Source: Devosia equisanguinis
Lineage (GTDB): Bacteria; Pseudomonadota; Alphaproteobacteria; Rhizobiales; Devosiaceae
Length of the DNA: 64,000 bases
Assembly: GCF_900631955.1 (NCBI RefSeq)
Contig: NZ_UZWD01000030.1
Span: 1-64,000 of the forward strand
Direction of reading: 5' to 3'
The position numbers and the translations under genes are program-made. Below, one piece after another: positions 19,106 through 27,396 of the stretch. How positions within the stretch are numbered: position 1 is the first letter of the stretch; the number at the start of each line of letters is the position of its first letter. The notes under the pieces are model-generated. The model made no database searches. It had not been told where the DNA came from and saw nothing but the letters and a program-made list of their open reading frames with translations.

Positions 19106-19855
19106 CTACGGAAACAGCAGCAGCTTGATGGCGAGGGCGATGGAGACCACGACGACCAGCGGACGGATGATTTTGGCGCCGTAGCGGATGCCGGTGCGGG
19201 CGCCGAGATAGCCGCCGATGATCTGGCCGATGGCCATGACGATAGCGACAGGCCAGACCACGTGGCCGCCGGGAATGAAGATCACCAGAGCGGCGAGGTT
19301 AGAGGTGAAGTTGAGCGCCTTGGTGCTGCCGGTGGCGCGGGTCAGGCCGAGACCGAAGAGCACGACGAAACCCACGGTGAAAAAGGCGCCGGTCCCTGGC
19401 CCGAAAATGCCGTCATAAAAGCCGATGGCAAAGCCCATGGCGGGCACGAACAGGCGGAACGGCAGGCGCGCTGCCTTGTCGGCGTCCGACAATTTCGGCG
19501 CGAAGAGAAAATAGAGCGCGATGGCGATGAGCGCGACCGGCACAGCCACGGTGAGTAGTGAAACATCCACGCGGCTGACGGTGAAGGCGCCCAGCGAAGA
19601 ACCGGCAAAGGTCAGCGCAATAGCGGGCAGCAGGTCGCGCAGGGCGACGAAGCCGCGGCGCCAATAGGTGAATACCGCCATGCCGGTACCGACGACGGAC
19701 TGCATCTTGTTGGTGGCCAGCGCTGCAACTGGCGGCAGGCCAGCCGACAACAGTGCCGGCACGGTGATCATGCCGCCGCCGCCGGCAATGGCATCGACGA
19801 AACCGGCGAGCATGCCGACCGCCATGAGGGCGAGGAGAATAAGGGGATCGAGCAT
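19106..19855 (-). CDS. TSUP (TauE/SafE, YfcA-like) anion transporter
   Basis: 249 aa, eight predicted transmembrane helices in two repeats. The signature FVDAIAGGGGMITVPALL (about residues 18-36) and a second related motif GFYDGIFGPGTGAFFT (about 140-155) are diagnostic. The family exports sulfite/sulfoacetate or other small anions. The substrate is unknown; no sulfur gene is nearby. ATG 19855 is 71 bp from the divergent glycosyltransferase start. Confidence 0.9.
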   Translation of the reverse strand: MLDPLILLALMAVGMLAGFVDAIAGGGGMITVPALLSAGLPPVAALATNKMQSVVGTGMAVFTYWRRGFVALRDLLPAIALTFAGSSLGAFTVSRVDVSLLTVAVPVALIAIALYFLFAPKLSDADKAARLPFRLFVPAMGFAIGFYDGIFGPGTGAFFTVGFVVLFGLGLTRATGSTKALNFTSNLAALVIFIPGGHVVWPVAIVMAIGQIIGGYLGARTGIRYGAKIIRPLVVVVSIALAIKLLLFP

Positions 19856-19926
19856 GAGGGTGCGGCGCCGTTACACTTTTTCGACTTTGTTGAACTAGAT
19901 TTGGCGCGCTCAAGGAGGACGACGGC

Positions 19927-20889
19927 GTGACCAAGCTTTATCGGGGCAATTCTGTAGCTGTGATCCTGCCCTGCTACAACGAGGTTGATGTCATCGCATC
20001 GGTGATTGCGGCATTCAGGGCCGCCCTGCCGGAGGCGGCAGTCTATGTCTTCGACAACAATTCCAGCGACGGCACGGCCGCTGCGGCTTTGGCGGCCGGG
20101 GCAATCGTGCGTCACGTGCCGCAGCGGGGCAAGGGCAATGTGGTGCGCCGCCAATTCGCCGATGTGGACGCCGATGTCTATGTGATGGCCGATGGCGACG
20201 GCACCTATGATGCCAGCCAGAGCCGCATTCTCGTCGATACGCTGCTCGATGGCGGGCTGGACATGGTGGTGGGCACGCGTCGCGCCATCGGCGATGGCGA
20301 GGAATATCGGCCGGGCCATGTGCTGGGTAACAAGGTGCTGACCGGCACCGTCGCCAATATTTTCGGGCGCGGCTTCAGCGACATGCTTTCTGGCTATCGC
20401 GTCTTGTCGCGCCGCTTCGTCAAATCCTTCCCGGCGCTGTCGCGCGGCTTCGAGATCGAAACCGAACTCACCATCCATGCGCTGGAACTGCGCGCGCCCT
20501 ATGCGGAAGTGCCCACCGCGTATGGCAGCCGGATCGAGGGCTCGACGAGCAAGCTCAACACCATTCGCGACGGCTTTTCGATCCTTGAGATGATCTTGCG
20601 GCTGTTTGCGCGCGAACGGCCGCGCCAGCTTTACCTGTCGGTGGGGATTGTCACCGCCATCATCTCGCTGCTGCTCGCCATCCCGGTCTTCATCGACTAT
20701 TTCGAAACCGGCCTCGTACCGCGCTTTCCAACGGCAATCCTTTCCGGTTTGGGGATCATCGCCAGTCTCATCCTCGGCGCCATGGCAGCCATTCTCGACA
20801 GCGTCGTCACCGGCCGCCGCGAAGCCAAGCGTCTGCGGTATCTGGAGATTCCGGCGCCACGCGTAGAAGCACGCCAAGCACAGTCTTGA
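19927..20889 (+). CDS. Family 2 glycosyltransferase with C-terminal membrane helices
   Basis: 320 aa. GT-A fold N-terminus: VAVILPCYNE, VYVFDNNSSDGT and the metal-binding DGDGTYD (DxD motif region, about residues 93-99). Later, YGSRIEGSTSKLNT is a conserved acceptor-side motif. Two transmembrane helices near the C-terminus (LSVGIVTAIISLLLAIPVFI and ILSGLGIIASLILGAMAAIL) anchor it, so it probably transfers sugar to a polyprenyl phosphate carrier or lipid at the inner membrane. The start is GTG 19927, preceded by AAGGAGG. It is a single gene with no surface-polysaccharide cluster around it. Confidence 0.9.
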   Translation: MTKLYRGNSVAVILPCYNEVDVIASVIAAFRAALPEAAVYVFDNNSSDGTAAAALAAGAIVRHVPQRGKGNVVRRQFADVDADVYVMADGDGTYDASQSRILVDTLLDGGLDMVVGTRRAIGDGEEYRPGHVLGNKVLTGTVANIFGRGFSDMLSGYRVLSRRFVKSFPALSRGFEIETELTIHALELRAPYAEVPTAYGSRIEGSTSKLNTIRDGFSILEMILRLFARERPRQLYLSVGIVTAIISLLLAIPVFIDYFETGLVPRFPTAILSGLGIIASLILGAMAAILDSVVTGRREAKRLRYLEIPAPRVEARQAQS

Positions 20890-21048
20890 TAAGGCGATCT
20901 GATCAGGAAAATCATCCAGAACATTTGAAAGCCCCCCTATTGAGGGGTCAACCACGCCTCTGTCGCACAGTAGATTTTGTCCTAATCGGCATCCTTTGTT
21001 CTTCGAGCATTGCAGGGCCGCGCTGGACAAACTTCGGAGGATTTCTTT

Positions 21049-21933
21049 GTGACTACGATAAACATGACCATCGGTGACCTCAAAGGCTTTATCGACCTCA
21101 GCAAGGCGATGGTGGGTGGGTTGGTGATCACCGATTTCGGCGCCTTGTTCGACAAGATAGAGCAGTTGCTGCGCGGCTTCGGCCAGTGGACGCCGGAGCT
21201 TGAAGCCAATATGGCCTTGGCCAAGGAAGCGCTCCTTGCCAATCCGGGCCTGTTCGATATCGGCAAGGCCACCTTTGTATCGTCGGTGGACGAGCTTTTG
21301 GCGAAGTATCCCGCCGACACTCTTCTCAGTGATATCCCTGAGTTTTCCGGCGATGGCGGCGGCACTGGCCTGCCGCCCGTCACCAGCTATGGCGACATCG
21401 ACATTGCCAAGATATTGGCGGTATTCGCCGATGTGAACGTGAACTACGACAAAGCCAGCGGTATAGTCAGTGTCGATGGCGCGGGCTATGCCTATAAACT
21501 ACCGGACGTGGAACGCCTCGAGTTCAATGACGGATTCCTGGCCTTTGACTTTGATGGACCTGCCGGGCAGTTGGTGCGCCTCTACAAGGCTGCTCTTGAC
21601 CGTGACGCCGATTTCGAAGGCCTGGGCTACTGGATCCGCCATCAGGACAACAAGCTATCCTCGCTCGCCGATGTTGCGGACAGCTTCATGGCATCCCCCG
21701 AGTTCCTTGCGCGCTTTCGTACCGAGGCGACGGTGAGCGACGCCGATTTCATCGCCCTGCTCTACAAGCACACGCTGGGCCGCGTGGAAGACAAGGAAGG
21801 CTTCGACTATTGGGTGGGCAAGCTGGAGGCCGGCGAGACCAATCGCAAGGACCTGCTGGTGTTCTTCTCCGAGAGCGATGAGAACAAGGCCAATGCACTC
21901 GAAACCTATGCGGATGGCATCTGGTATCTGTAG
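21049..21933 (+). CDS. DUF4214 domain protein
   Basis: 294 aa, acidic, no classical signal peptide. The first 130 residues are of unknown type (helical, then PEFSGDGGGTGLPPV linker). Two DUF4214-like repeats follow: LVRLYKAALDRDADFEGLGYW (about 180-232) and FIALLYKHTLGRVEDKEGFDYW (about 240-290). DUF4214 proteins are often attached to secreted S-layer, RTX or ice-adhesion modules and may link exported proteins to the envelope. GTG 21049 is chosen because CGGAGGA lies 9 nt upstream, cutting 13 codons off the longest frame. No type I secretion genes are next to it. Confidence 0.75.
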   Translation: MTTINMTIGDLKGFIDLSKAMVGGLVITDFGALFDKIEQLLRGFGQWTPELEANMALAKEALLANPGLFDIGKATFVSSVDELLAKYPADTLLSDIPEFSGDGGGTGLPPVTSYGDIDIAKILAVFADVNVNYDKASGIVSVDGAGYAYKLPDVERLEFNDGFLAFDFDGPAGQLVRLYKAALDRDADFEGLGYWIRHQDNKLSSLADVADSFMASPEFLARFRTEATVSDADFIALLYKHTLGRVEDKEGFDYWVGKLEAGETNRKDLLVFFSESDENKANALETYADGIWYL

Positions 21934-22004
21934 GCGTGTTGGTGGTCGCGCGGGCGCGCGAAAGGGCTGTCATCCCAACCTTTCGCGCCCCTTTCGAAAT
22001 CTCG

Positions 22005-22036
22005 CGATGAACCCCGCCCTCGCCGGGGTGACGCCA
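22005..22036. repeat. CCCCG/CGGGG palindrome (family D)
   Basis: Part of the motif CCCCGCCCTCGCCGGGGTGAC, also present at 46300-46345 as CCCCGGCCTTTGCCGGGGTG. It lies between the DUF4214 gene stop and the small hisG-linked ORF and could terminate both. Confidence 0.55.
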
Positions 22037-22068
22037 GGTGGGTTGGAGCGCGTCGAGCTCGAAACGTC

Positions 22069-22224
22069 CTATTCTGCGGTATCGGTACTTGCCGTCTCGC
22101 CCTCAGCCGCGGGAACTGCGCCGGCAACTTCCGGCCCTGCCTTTTGTATTGGCGGGCGGAGGCCGGCGTAGAGGATGGCGGTGACGCCGACCAGGACGCA
22201 GAGGAGGACGAGGGCAAGTTCCAT
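22069..22224 (-). CDS. Very small membrane protein directly behind hisG
   Basis: 51 aa. Starts ATG 22224, one base after the hisG stop (TAAGATG), with GGGAGAG just before the stop as ribosome binding site, so translation is likely coupled. Residues 2-20 form one hydrophobic helix (ELALVLLCVLVGVTAILYA), followed by an Ala/Pro/Glu-rich, probably periplasmic or cytosolic tail (PEVAGAVPAAEGETASTDTA). No family recognised. It is too short for routine annotation; the coupling and clean start-stop make a real gene likely but unproven. Confidence 0.5.
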   Translation of the reverse strand: MELALVLLCVLVGVTAILYAGLRPPIQKAGPEVAGAVPAAEGETASTDTAE

Positions 22225-22225
22225 C

Positions 22226-22915
22226 TTACTCTCCCAGACGCGACAGCAGATCGTCGAGGATTGGGCGGCGGGCTGACCAGTCGGCGGTGCGGCTGACGAT
22301 GAGATTGGCTTCGCTTTTGAGCATCACGCCGTCTTCGAGCACGCGCAGGCCGTTGGCGGCGAGCGTCGAGCCGGTGGAGGTGATATCGACCACGATGTCA
22401 GCAACCCCCGAGGCAGGCGCCGCTTCGGTGGCGCCGAGGCTTTCCACGATCCGGTATTCGGCGATGCCGGCGCGGGCGAAATGCTGGCGGGTGATGGTGA
22501 TATATTTGGTGGCGATGCGCATCCAGCGGCCGTGGCGGGAGCGGAAATCGGACGCCACGTCGGCCAGGTCATGCATATGGGTGACGTCGATCCAGGCATC
22601 TGGCACGGCAACCACGACATCGGCACCGCCAAAGCCGAGATTGCGCGCGAACTCGACCGAGGCCGGGCCGGTTTCGCTGGTTTCGTGGATGAGGTCGCGG
22701 CCGGTGACGCCGATATCGATGCTGCCGCGGATGAGTTCGCGGGCGATTTCGGAGGCCGGATAGAAGCGCACGGTGATGTCGGGCAAGCCTTCGATGGCGC
22801 CGAGATAGGAACGGGCGCCCCCTGGACGGGTAATGGTGAGGCCGCGCTGGGCAAACCAGTCGCGCGTCAGCTCTTCGAGGCGGCCCTTGGAGGGCACGGC
22901 GAGGGTGAGGGTCAT
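22226..22915 (-). CDS. hisG: ATP phosphoribosyltransferase, catalytic subunit (short form)
   Basis: 229 aa, first step of histidine biosynthesis (ATP + PRPP). Short-form HisG lacks the C-terminal regulatory ACT-like domain and needs HisZ, which is encoded just upstream. Motifs: LAVPSKGRLEEL at the N-terminus, GVTGRDLI and the PRPP-binding DIVVDITSTGSTLAANGL. The start ATG at 22915 is retained from the former overlap with hisZ. A repeat now separates the two genes (see 22912-23080). The small ORF at 22069-22224 follows immediately downstream. Confidence 0.96.
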   Translation of the reverse strand: MTLTLAVPSKGRLEELTRDWFAQRGLTITRPGGARSYLGAIEGLPDITVRFYPASEIARELIRGSIDIGVTGRDLIHETSETGPASVEFARNLGFGGADVVVAVPDAWIDVTHMHDLADVASDFRSRHGRWMRIATKYITITRQHFARAGIAEYRIVESLGATEAAPASGVADIVVDITSTGSTLAANGLRVLEDGVMLKSEANLIVSRTADWSARRPILDDLLSRLGE

Positions 22916-23080
22916 TTCGGCCACTCCGTGGCGGTAGAAGCAACCCCCACCCGGCCTCCCCCTGAAGAAGGGCGAGGAGTAGGCTGGTGAGTTGTCTGAA
23001 ATCTCGTCAACAACGCGACACGGTTCCGCTCCCGTCTTCCGGGGGCGGTAGAGTGTGGCCCCTTCATTTCGGCCACTCCG
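22912..23080. mobile_element. Repeat insertion flanked by 17-bp direct repeats in hisZ-hisG junction
   Basis: The 17-bp sequence TCATTTCGGCCACTCCG occurs exactly at 22912-22928 and again at 23064-23080. The right copy encodes the end of HisZ (EWPK-stop), the left copy holds the hisG ATG. Between them lies a 135-bp segment with CCTCCCC-type palindromes and no ORF. The ATGA in each copy shows that hisZ and hisG formerly overlapped by 4 bases. This is what a target site duplication from insertion of a small non-autonomous element would look like. Confidence 0.75.
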
Positions 23081-24128
23081 CTTCCAGGCGATCGACCCAC
23101 AAGGCGCAGCCGGAGGCGGCGATGGGGGCGGTGGCGCCGAGGCGTTCGAGCAGGCGGTCATATTGGCCGCCGGAGACGAGGATGGTGCCGCCCTGCCCGC
23201 GCATCTCGAAGACGATGCCGGTGTAATAGTCGAGGCGCGGCGAGAAGCTGGCGTCGAAGCTGACGCGGGCATCGCCCAGGCCCTCGAAATGGCGGCGAAT
23301 GGCGCGGATCGGGCCACCGAGGAACAGGCGGTGTTTTTCGCCCAGCGCCTCGATCTGGCGCAAGGCCGTGAGGGCATCCCCCTTGATGGCGAGATAGTCG
23401 CGCAGGAGTTTCAGCGTCGCGGCCGGCACCTGGGCGGCGTCGAGCGCCTGCTGCTCGAGATAACGGTCGGCGATTTCCGCCGGCGAGCGGCCATCGGAGA
23501 GGCTGAGACCGGCCGACACCATGCGCGCGGTCACGTCTTCGACCAGATCGTCGCGCGCGGGCTGTTCGCTGCGCGGCTGGTCGGTGGCGCGTTCGAGCCG
23601 AGTCAACAGGCGATCCATGGCCTCGGGGTGGCCGAAGCGGTGGCGGATGCGGCTGCGCCAGGCGTCGGGCATGTCGGCCTGGGCGAGCAGGGCTTCGAAA
23701 AGGCCGACGCCGCCCAGATGCACCTGCGGCACGATGCCATAGAGCGAGAGCGCGGCGCGGGCGAAGGTCAGCACCTGATCGAGCGCGATGTCACCATCGG
23801 GCTGGGCCAGGAGCTCGATGCCGGCCTGGTCGAATTCGGCCGGGCCGGTTTCGCGCTGGCGGAAGATCGGGCCGAGATAGGAGAAGGCGGCAGGCGCACC
23901 GGCACCCTGAGCGATATAGTCGGTGACGATGGGCAGGGTAAAATCGGGGCGCAGGCAATATTCGGCGCCATTGGTGTCGGTGGTCAACAGCAGGCGGCGG
24001 CCGAACTCTTCCCCGGCGAGATCAAAATAGGGATCGGCCTTGAGCAGCAGCGGCGGGGTGGCGCGGCAGCCGCCCTGGGCTTCGACAAGGGCTTCAAGCT
24101 GAGAGCGGCGATAGGCGGGATTGGTCAT
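23064..24128 (-). CDS. hisZ: ATP phosphoribosyltransferase regulatory subunit
   Basis: 354 aa. A HisRS-like class II synthetase fold without tRNA charging motifs: LRPDFTLPIVTDYIA and FRQRETGPAEFDQAGIELL correspond to synthetase motif 2. HisZ binds histidine and forms an octamer with short HisG to give a feedback-regulated enzyme. Neighbours hisS upstream and hisG downstream fit the rhizobial order. The stop now reads into the inserted repeat segment. Confidence 0.94.
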   Translation of the reverse strand: MTNPAYRRSQLEALVEAQGGCRATPPLLLKADPYFDLAGEEFGRRLLLTTDTNGAEYCLRPDFTLPIVTDYIAQGAGAPAAFSYLGPIFRQRETGPAEFDQAGIELLAQPDGDIALDQVLTFARAALSLYGIVPQVHLGGVGLFEALLAQADMPDAWRSRIRHRFGHPEAMDRLLTRLERATDQPRSEQPARDDLVEDVTARMVSAGLSLSDGRSPAEIADRYLEQQALDAAQVPAATLKLLRDYLAIKGDALTALRQIEALGEKHRLFLGGPIRAIRRHFEGLGDARVSFDASFSPRLDYYTGIVFEMRGQGGTILVSGGQYDRLLERLGATAPIAASGCALWVDRLEAEWPK

Positions 24129-24167
24129 TATAGCCCTGCCTCGCAGTCACGCTGCGCCACCGGCGGG

Positions 24168-24294
24168 TCCATCGCCTCCCTCCCCCTTGAGGAGAGGGAT
24201 TGAGAGTGGGGGTCCGTCAGTGACCCAAAAAACCACCCCCCACCCCGGCCCTCCCCCTCAAGGGGGGAGGGAGCGCAGGGGCAAAGGCGATGGA
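24168..24294. repeat. Palindromic element with 10-bp terminal inverted repeats
   Basis: Ends TCCATCGCCT (24168-24177) and AGGCGATGGA (24285-24294) are perfect inverted repeats. Inside, CCTCCCTCCCCC/AGGGGGGAGGG arms enclose a core with GTGGGGGTCCG and ACCCCCCACCCC. The layout is MITE-like and shares its core words with the copies at 49.5 and 53.0 kb. It lies in the 184-bp gap between hisS and hisZ. Confidence 0.6.
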
Positions 24295-24312
24295 TGATCG
24301 GTGCGCAGTCGC

Positions 24313-25887
24313 TCATTGCTCGCTCAGCAATTTCTGCACAGCGCTGACCAGCTCTTCGCGCTTGATTTCGAACTGGCCGGGGCGGGCGGCCTTCCATTCG
24401 GCATTGTCGGTGATGGCCTGGGCGGCCTGTTTGCCGGCGATCAGGTCCTTGACCTGCAGAATGCCCTGCTCGCGTTCCTGGCTGCCCTCGATGATGACGA
24501 TGGGCGAGTTGCGCTTGTCGGCATAGGCGACCTGCTTGCCGAAATTCTTGGTGGAGCCGAGGAACATTTCGGCGCGGATGCCGGCCTGGCGCAGTTCGGA
24601 GACCATGGCCTGGTAGCGGGCGGTCTGGTCCTTGTCCATGACGAGAACCACGACCGGGCCGACGGGCTCGGTGGCGCCGAGATTGCCGGTGAGTTTGAGC
24701 GCATTGGCGAGGCGAGAGACGCCGATGGAAAAGCCGGTGGCCGGGACCGGTTCACGGCGGAAGCGGGAAACGAGACCATCATAGCGGCCACCGCCGCCGA
24801 CGGAGCCGAAGACTACGTCCTGGCCCTTTTCGTTCTGCACCTTGAAGGTCAGTTCGATCTCGAAGACCGGGCCGGTGTAATATTCGAGGCCGCGGACGAC
24901 GGACGGGTCGATCTTGATCTTGTCGTCTCCATAGCCGGCGGCGCGAGCCAATAGCTCGATGGTCTGGAGTTCGCTGACGCCCTGGCGGAAATTTTCATTG
25001 GCGGCGAAATCGTCCTGCACCTTTCCGAGGGTGAAGGGCTCATCCTTGTGGCCGCCTTCGCCCGGCGTTCCATCGGGGCCGTCCTGGACAACATAGGCAT
25101 GCAGCACCAGGTCGCGATCCTCGTAGCGGGGGTCCAGTCGCTGCCCCGCAGGGACCATCGAATTGAGATAGCTCAGGATGTAGCGGGCCTGGACGGCCCC
25201 AAGGCCGGCTCCGGGCATCCTGGCGCCGCTCTCATCAATACGCCCATGCCGCAAAAGCGCCTCGACACCCTCAAGACCCAGCCGGTCAAACTTGTCGATC
25301 GCGCGCAACACGTTGAGCTTCTGCGCGTCGCTGGTGATGCCGGTGGCCGCGAGCACGCCGTCGAGCACCTTGCGGTTATTGACCTTGACCACGTACTTGC
25401 CCGCCAGACCCAGTGCATCCATGACGTCGGCCATCATCATGCACATTTCGGCATCGGCTTCGGGGCCTGAGGCACCGACGGTGTCGGCGTCGAACTGCAT
25501 GAACTGGCGGAAGCGGCCGGGGCCGGGCTTTTCGTTGCGGAACACATAGCCCTGCCGATAGGAGCGGTACGGCTTGGGCAGGGTTTCGAAATTTTCGGCA
25601 AAGAAGCGGGCGAGCGGCGCGGTGAGATCATAGCGCAGGCTCATCCACTGCTCGTCATCGTCCTGCAGCGAGAACACGCCGGCATTGGGCCGATCGGTAT
25701 CGGGCAGGAACTTGCCAAGCGTCTCGGTATATTCGAACAGCGGGGTTTCGACGGGATCGAAGCCATAGCGCTCATAGACGGCCTTGATCTTGTCGATCAT
25801 GGCGCCCACTGCGGCGATCTCGCCGGGGGTGCGATCTTCGAAACCGCGCGGCAGGCGTGGCGTAATCAGCTTGGGCTTTTCGGACAT
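24313..25887 (-). CDS. hisS: Histidyl-tRNA synthetase, alphaproteobacterial type
   Basis: 524 aa, longer than the typical bacterial enzyme (about 420-450 aa). Class II motif 2 reads [20 protein letters not shown]; the classic bacterial enzymes have RYERPQxGRxREFHQ. The alphaproteobacterial type is known to recognise a tRNA-His lacking G-1, and the matching tRNA is at 29260-29336. The histidine-specific signature [11 protein letters not shown] and the C-terminal anticodon-binding domain are present. An insertion around [17 protein letters not shown] may account for part of the extra length. The enzyme charges tRNA-His in the cytoplasm. Confidence 0.96.
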   Translation of the reverse strand: MSEKPKLITPRLPRGFEDRTPGEIAAVGAMIDKIKAVYERYGFDPVETPLFEYTETLGKFLPDTDRPNAGVFSLQDDDEQWMSLRYDLTAPLARFFAENFETLPKPYRSYRQGYVFRNEKPGPGRFRQFMQFDADTVGASGPEADAEMCMMMADVMDALGLAGKYVVKVNNRKVLDGVLAATGITSDAQKLNVLRAIDKFDRLGLEGVEALLRHGRIDESGARMPGAGLGAVQARYILSYLNSMVPAGQRLDPRYEDRDLVLHAYVVQDGPDGTPGEGGHKDEPFTLGKVQDDFAANENFRQGVSELQTIELLARAAGYGDDKIKIDPSVVRGLEYYTGPVFEIELTFKVQNEKGQDVVFGSVGGGGRYDGLVSRFRREPVPATGFSIGVSRLANALKLTGNLGATEPVGPVVVLVMDKDQTARYQAMVSELRQAGIRAEMFLGSTKNFGKQVAYADKRNSPIVIIEGSQEREQGILQVKDLIAGKQAAQAITDNAEWKAARPGQFEIKREELVSAVQKLLSEQ

Positions 25888-25992
25888 TGTCGAACCTTGG
25901 AAAGTCGTGCCGTTCCTAGCTCATAGGATTTGGCGAGACAACAGCGCTGGGGCGGGAAAGGCGGCCGGGAGGATCCCGACCGCCATGAAAGT

Positions 25993-26256
25993 TCATTGTC
26001 GCTTCCCGTCCTCAAGCCTGGGGACGACCGCAGCCGGGGGCACGGAGAACCATATGAGGGGTTCGTCTGCGGGCGGCAGGCCGACATCTGCACGCAGATA
26101 GTCGGGCACATCGCTATAGCCGCGGGGCGTCTGGGCCCACCAGGCGCTGACGGCAGCGCGCAGTACGGCGAACAGGCCACGATGACGCACAGCGTCGGCA
26201 ATGGAGAATTCGAGACGCAGCACCACGCTGCGCTCGTCGAGCACATTGGAAGACAT
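25993..26256 (-). CDS. Small hypothetical protein, DUF1127-like C-terminal motif
   Basis: 87 aa. The middle and C-terminal part (FAVLRAAVSAWWAQTPRGYS, then DVPDYLRADVGLPPADE) resembles small rhizobial DUF1127-type proteins with a helix and the pattern S-D-x-x-x-x-L-R-D-I-G-L. The assignment is tentative: the family motif is usually shorter and more basic. ATG 26256 has GGAT about 8 nt upstream. It lies just upstream of hisS in the same direction, but 105 bp apart, so not certainly in one operon. Confidence 0.6.
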   Translation of the reverse strand: MSSNVLDERSVVLRLEFSIADAVRHRGLFAVLRAAVSAWWAQTPRGYSDVPDYLRADVGLPPADEPLIWFSVPPAAVVPRLEDGKRQ

Positions 26257-26691
26257 CGGTGTATCCGGCAAGCAAACGCCCACCGGCCTCTGTTGAGTAT
26301 GGATTAAGGGCGGAATCCGGACGCGATACGGCTCGGAGTCAGCGTTTGGAGTGGTTGGATATCCGCAGCCAGGCGATCGTCAGATCGAACGGCGGCCCGC
26401 GACTGGGTGGACAGCAAGTTTCCCAGCATGGCGGAACGAAACAGTATTCATAAAGCGCCTCCCTGGGTTGGCATTTGCGGATATGCGTGGGTAACTCACG
26501 TCCCTGTGAACGGCAAGCGCGGATGTGTCAGGGTGACGCAGCACGCCTTGCAGTGTTGCACGAAAGCCACGACATCCTCCGACATCGAAAGACATTGTTA
26601 ACCGTTCAAGCCAGCCGATTTTTAACCAAGCCGCTTGACGTGTCCTTGGTTGTTCACCGGCACAATCGCGCGATCATTTGCGGGGATCGGC
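26257..26691. other. Gene-free region upstream of the L,D-transpeptidase gene
   Basis: 435 bp with no ORF I can support and no repeat. It is less GC-rich near the right end (TTAACCGTTCAAG and TTTTTAACCAAG), which probably contains the promoter of the transpeptidase gene; a TTGACG at 26635-26640 is a candidate -35, but no clear -10 follows at 17 bp. Confidence 0.5.
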
Positions 26692-27321
26692 ATGATGATT
26701 ACAATTCGATTGAAAAAGGCAGCGCTGTTGCTTGGGGCGGCATTGCTGTCGAGCCTGTTCGCAGCACCGGCACAGGCGCAATATCAGGCGGCGTGGCGGT
26801 TCAACCCGCCGCCGGGCCTGACCGTGACCACCGAAAAGCCGCGGCACGGGCTGATGCTGCAGGCCAATGTCCAGGTGCATCCGGCCTATATCAAGCAGAT
26901 CGTCAACTATCCCACCAGCGAGCGCAGCGGCACGGTCGTGGTCGATACGCGGGCGCATTTCCTTTATTTCGTGCTCGGCGACGGGCGGGCCCTGCGCTAT
27001 GGCATCGGGGTGGCGCGCGACGGTTTTGAATGGTCGGGCACGCATAGGGTAACGCGCAAGGCCGAATGGCCGAGCTGGACGCCGCCGGCGGAAATGCGCA
27101 AACGCCAGCCGGGTCTGCCGGCGCGCATGGATGGTGGCCCCAATAATCCGCTCGGCGCCCGCGCGCTCTATCTCGGCTCGACGCTTTATCGCATTCACGG
27201 CACCAACGAGCCCTGGTCCATCGGCCAGAACGTGTCGTCGGGCTGCATTCGCATGACCAATGCCGATGTCATCGACCTTTACGGCCGGGTGCAGATGAAC
27301 ACCAAGGTCGTGGTGATGTAG
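26692..27321 (+). CDS. L,D-transpeptidase (YkuD family), secreted
   Basis: 209 aa. A Sec signal peptide (LKKAALLLGAALLSSLF, cleavage near APAQA-Q, residue about 30) directs it to the periplasm. The YkuD catalytic region is IHGTNEPWSIGQNVSSGCIRM: His, Gly and catalytic Cys are all present near the C-terminus (about residues 168-188). Such enzymes form 3-3 peptidoglycan cross-links or attach outer membrane proteins to the wall. Of two adjacent ATGs, the first (26692) follows GGGGATC. The next gene is 75 bp downstream on the same strand. Confidence 0.94.
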   Translation: MMITIRLKKAALLLGAALLSSLFAAPAQAQYQAAWRFNPPPGLTVTTEKPRHGLMLQANVQVHPAYIKQIVNYPTSERSGTVVVDTRAHFLYFVLGDGRALRYGIGVARDGFEWSGTHRVTRKAEWPSWTPPAEMRKRQPGLPARMDGGPNNPLGARALYLGSTLYRIHGTNEPWSIGQNVSSGCIRMTNADVIDLYGRVQMNTKVVVM

Positions 27322-27396
27322 GCAGGCCGGCAGCCTGTCCCGGGGCGGCGAAGACTTGCCGCCCGCTTTCGCATTCAGCTCAATCGGAGAGCAGCC

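Noticed and set aside
19768-21030. 420-aa minus-strand frame across the glycosyltransferase gene
   Set aside because: Antisense of a clear GT2 gene; no family or start signal.
26257-26691. Short plus-strand frames (for example 26407-26601)
   Set aside because: No ribosome binding site, no conserved pattern, and codon use like intergenic DNA.
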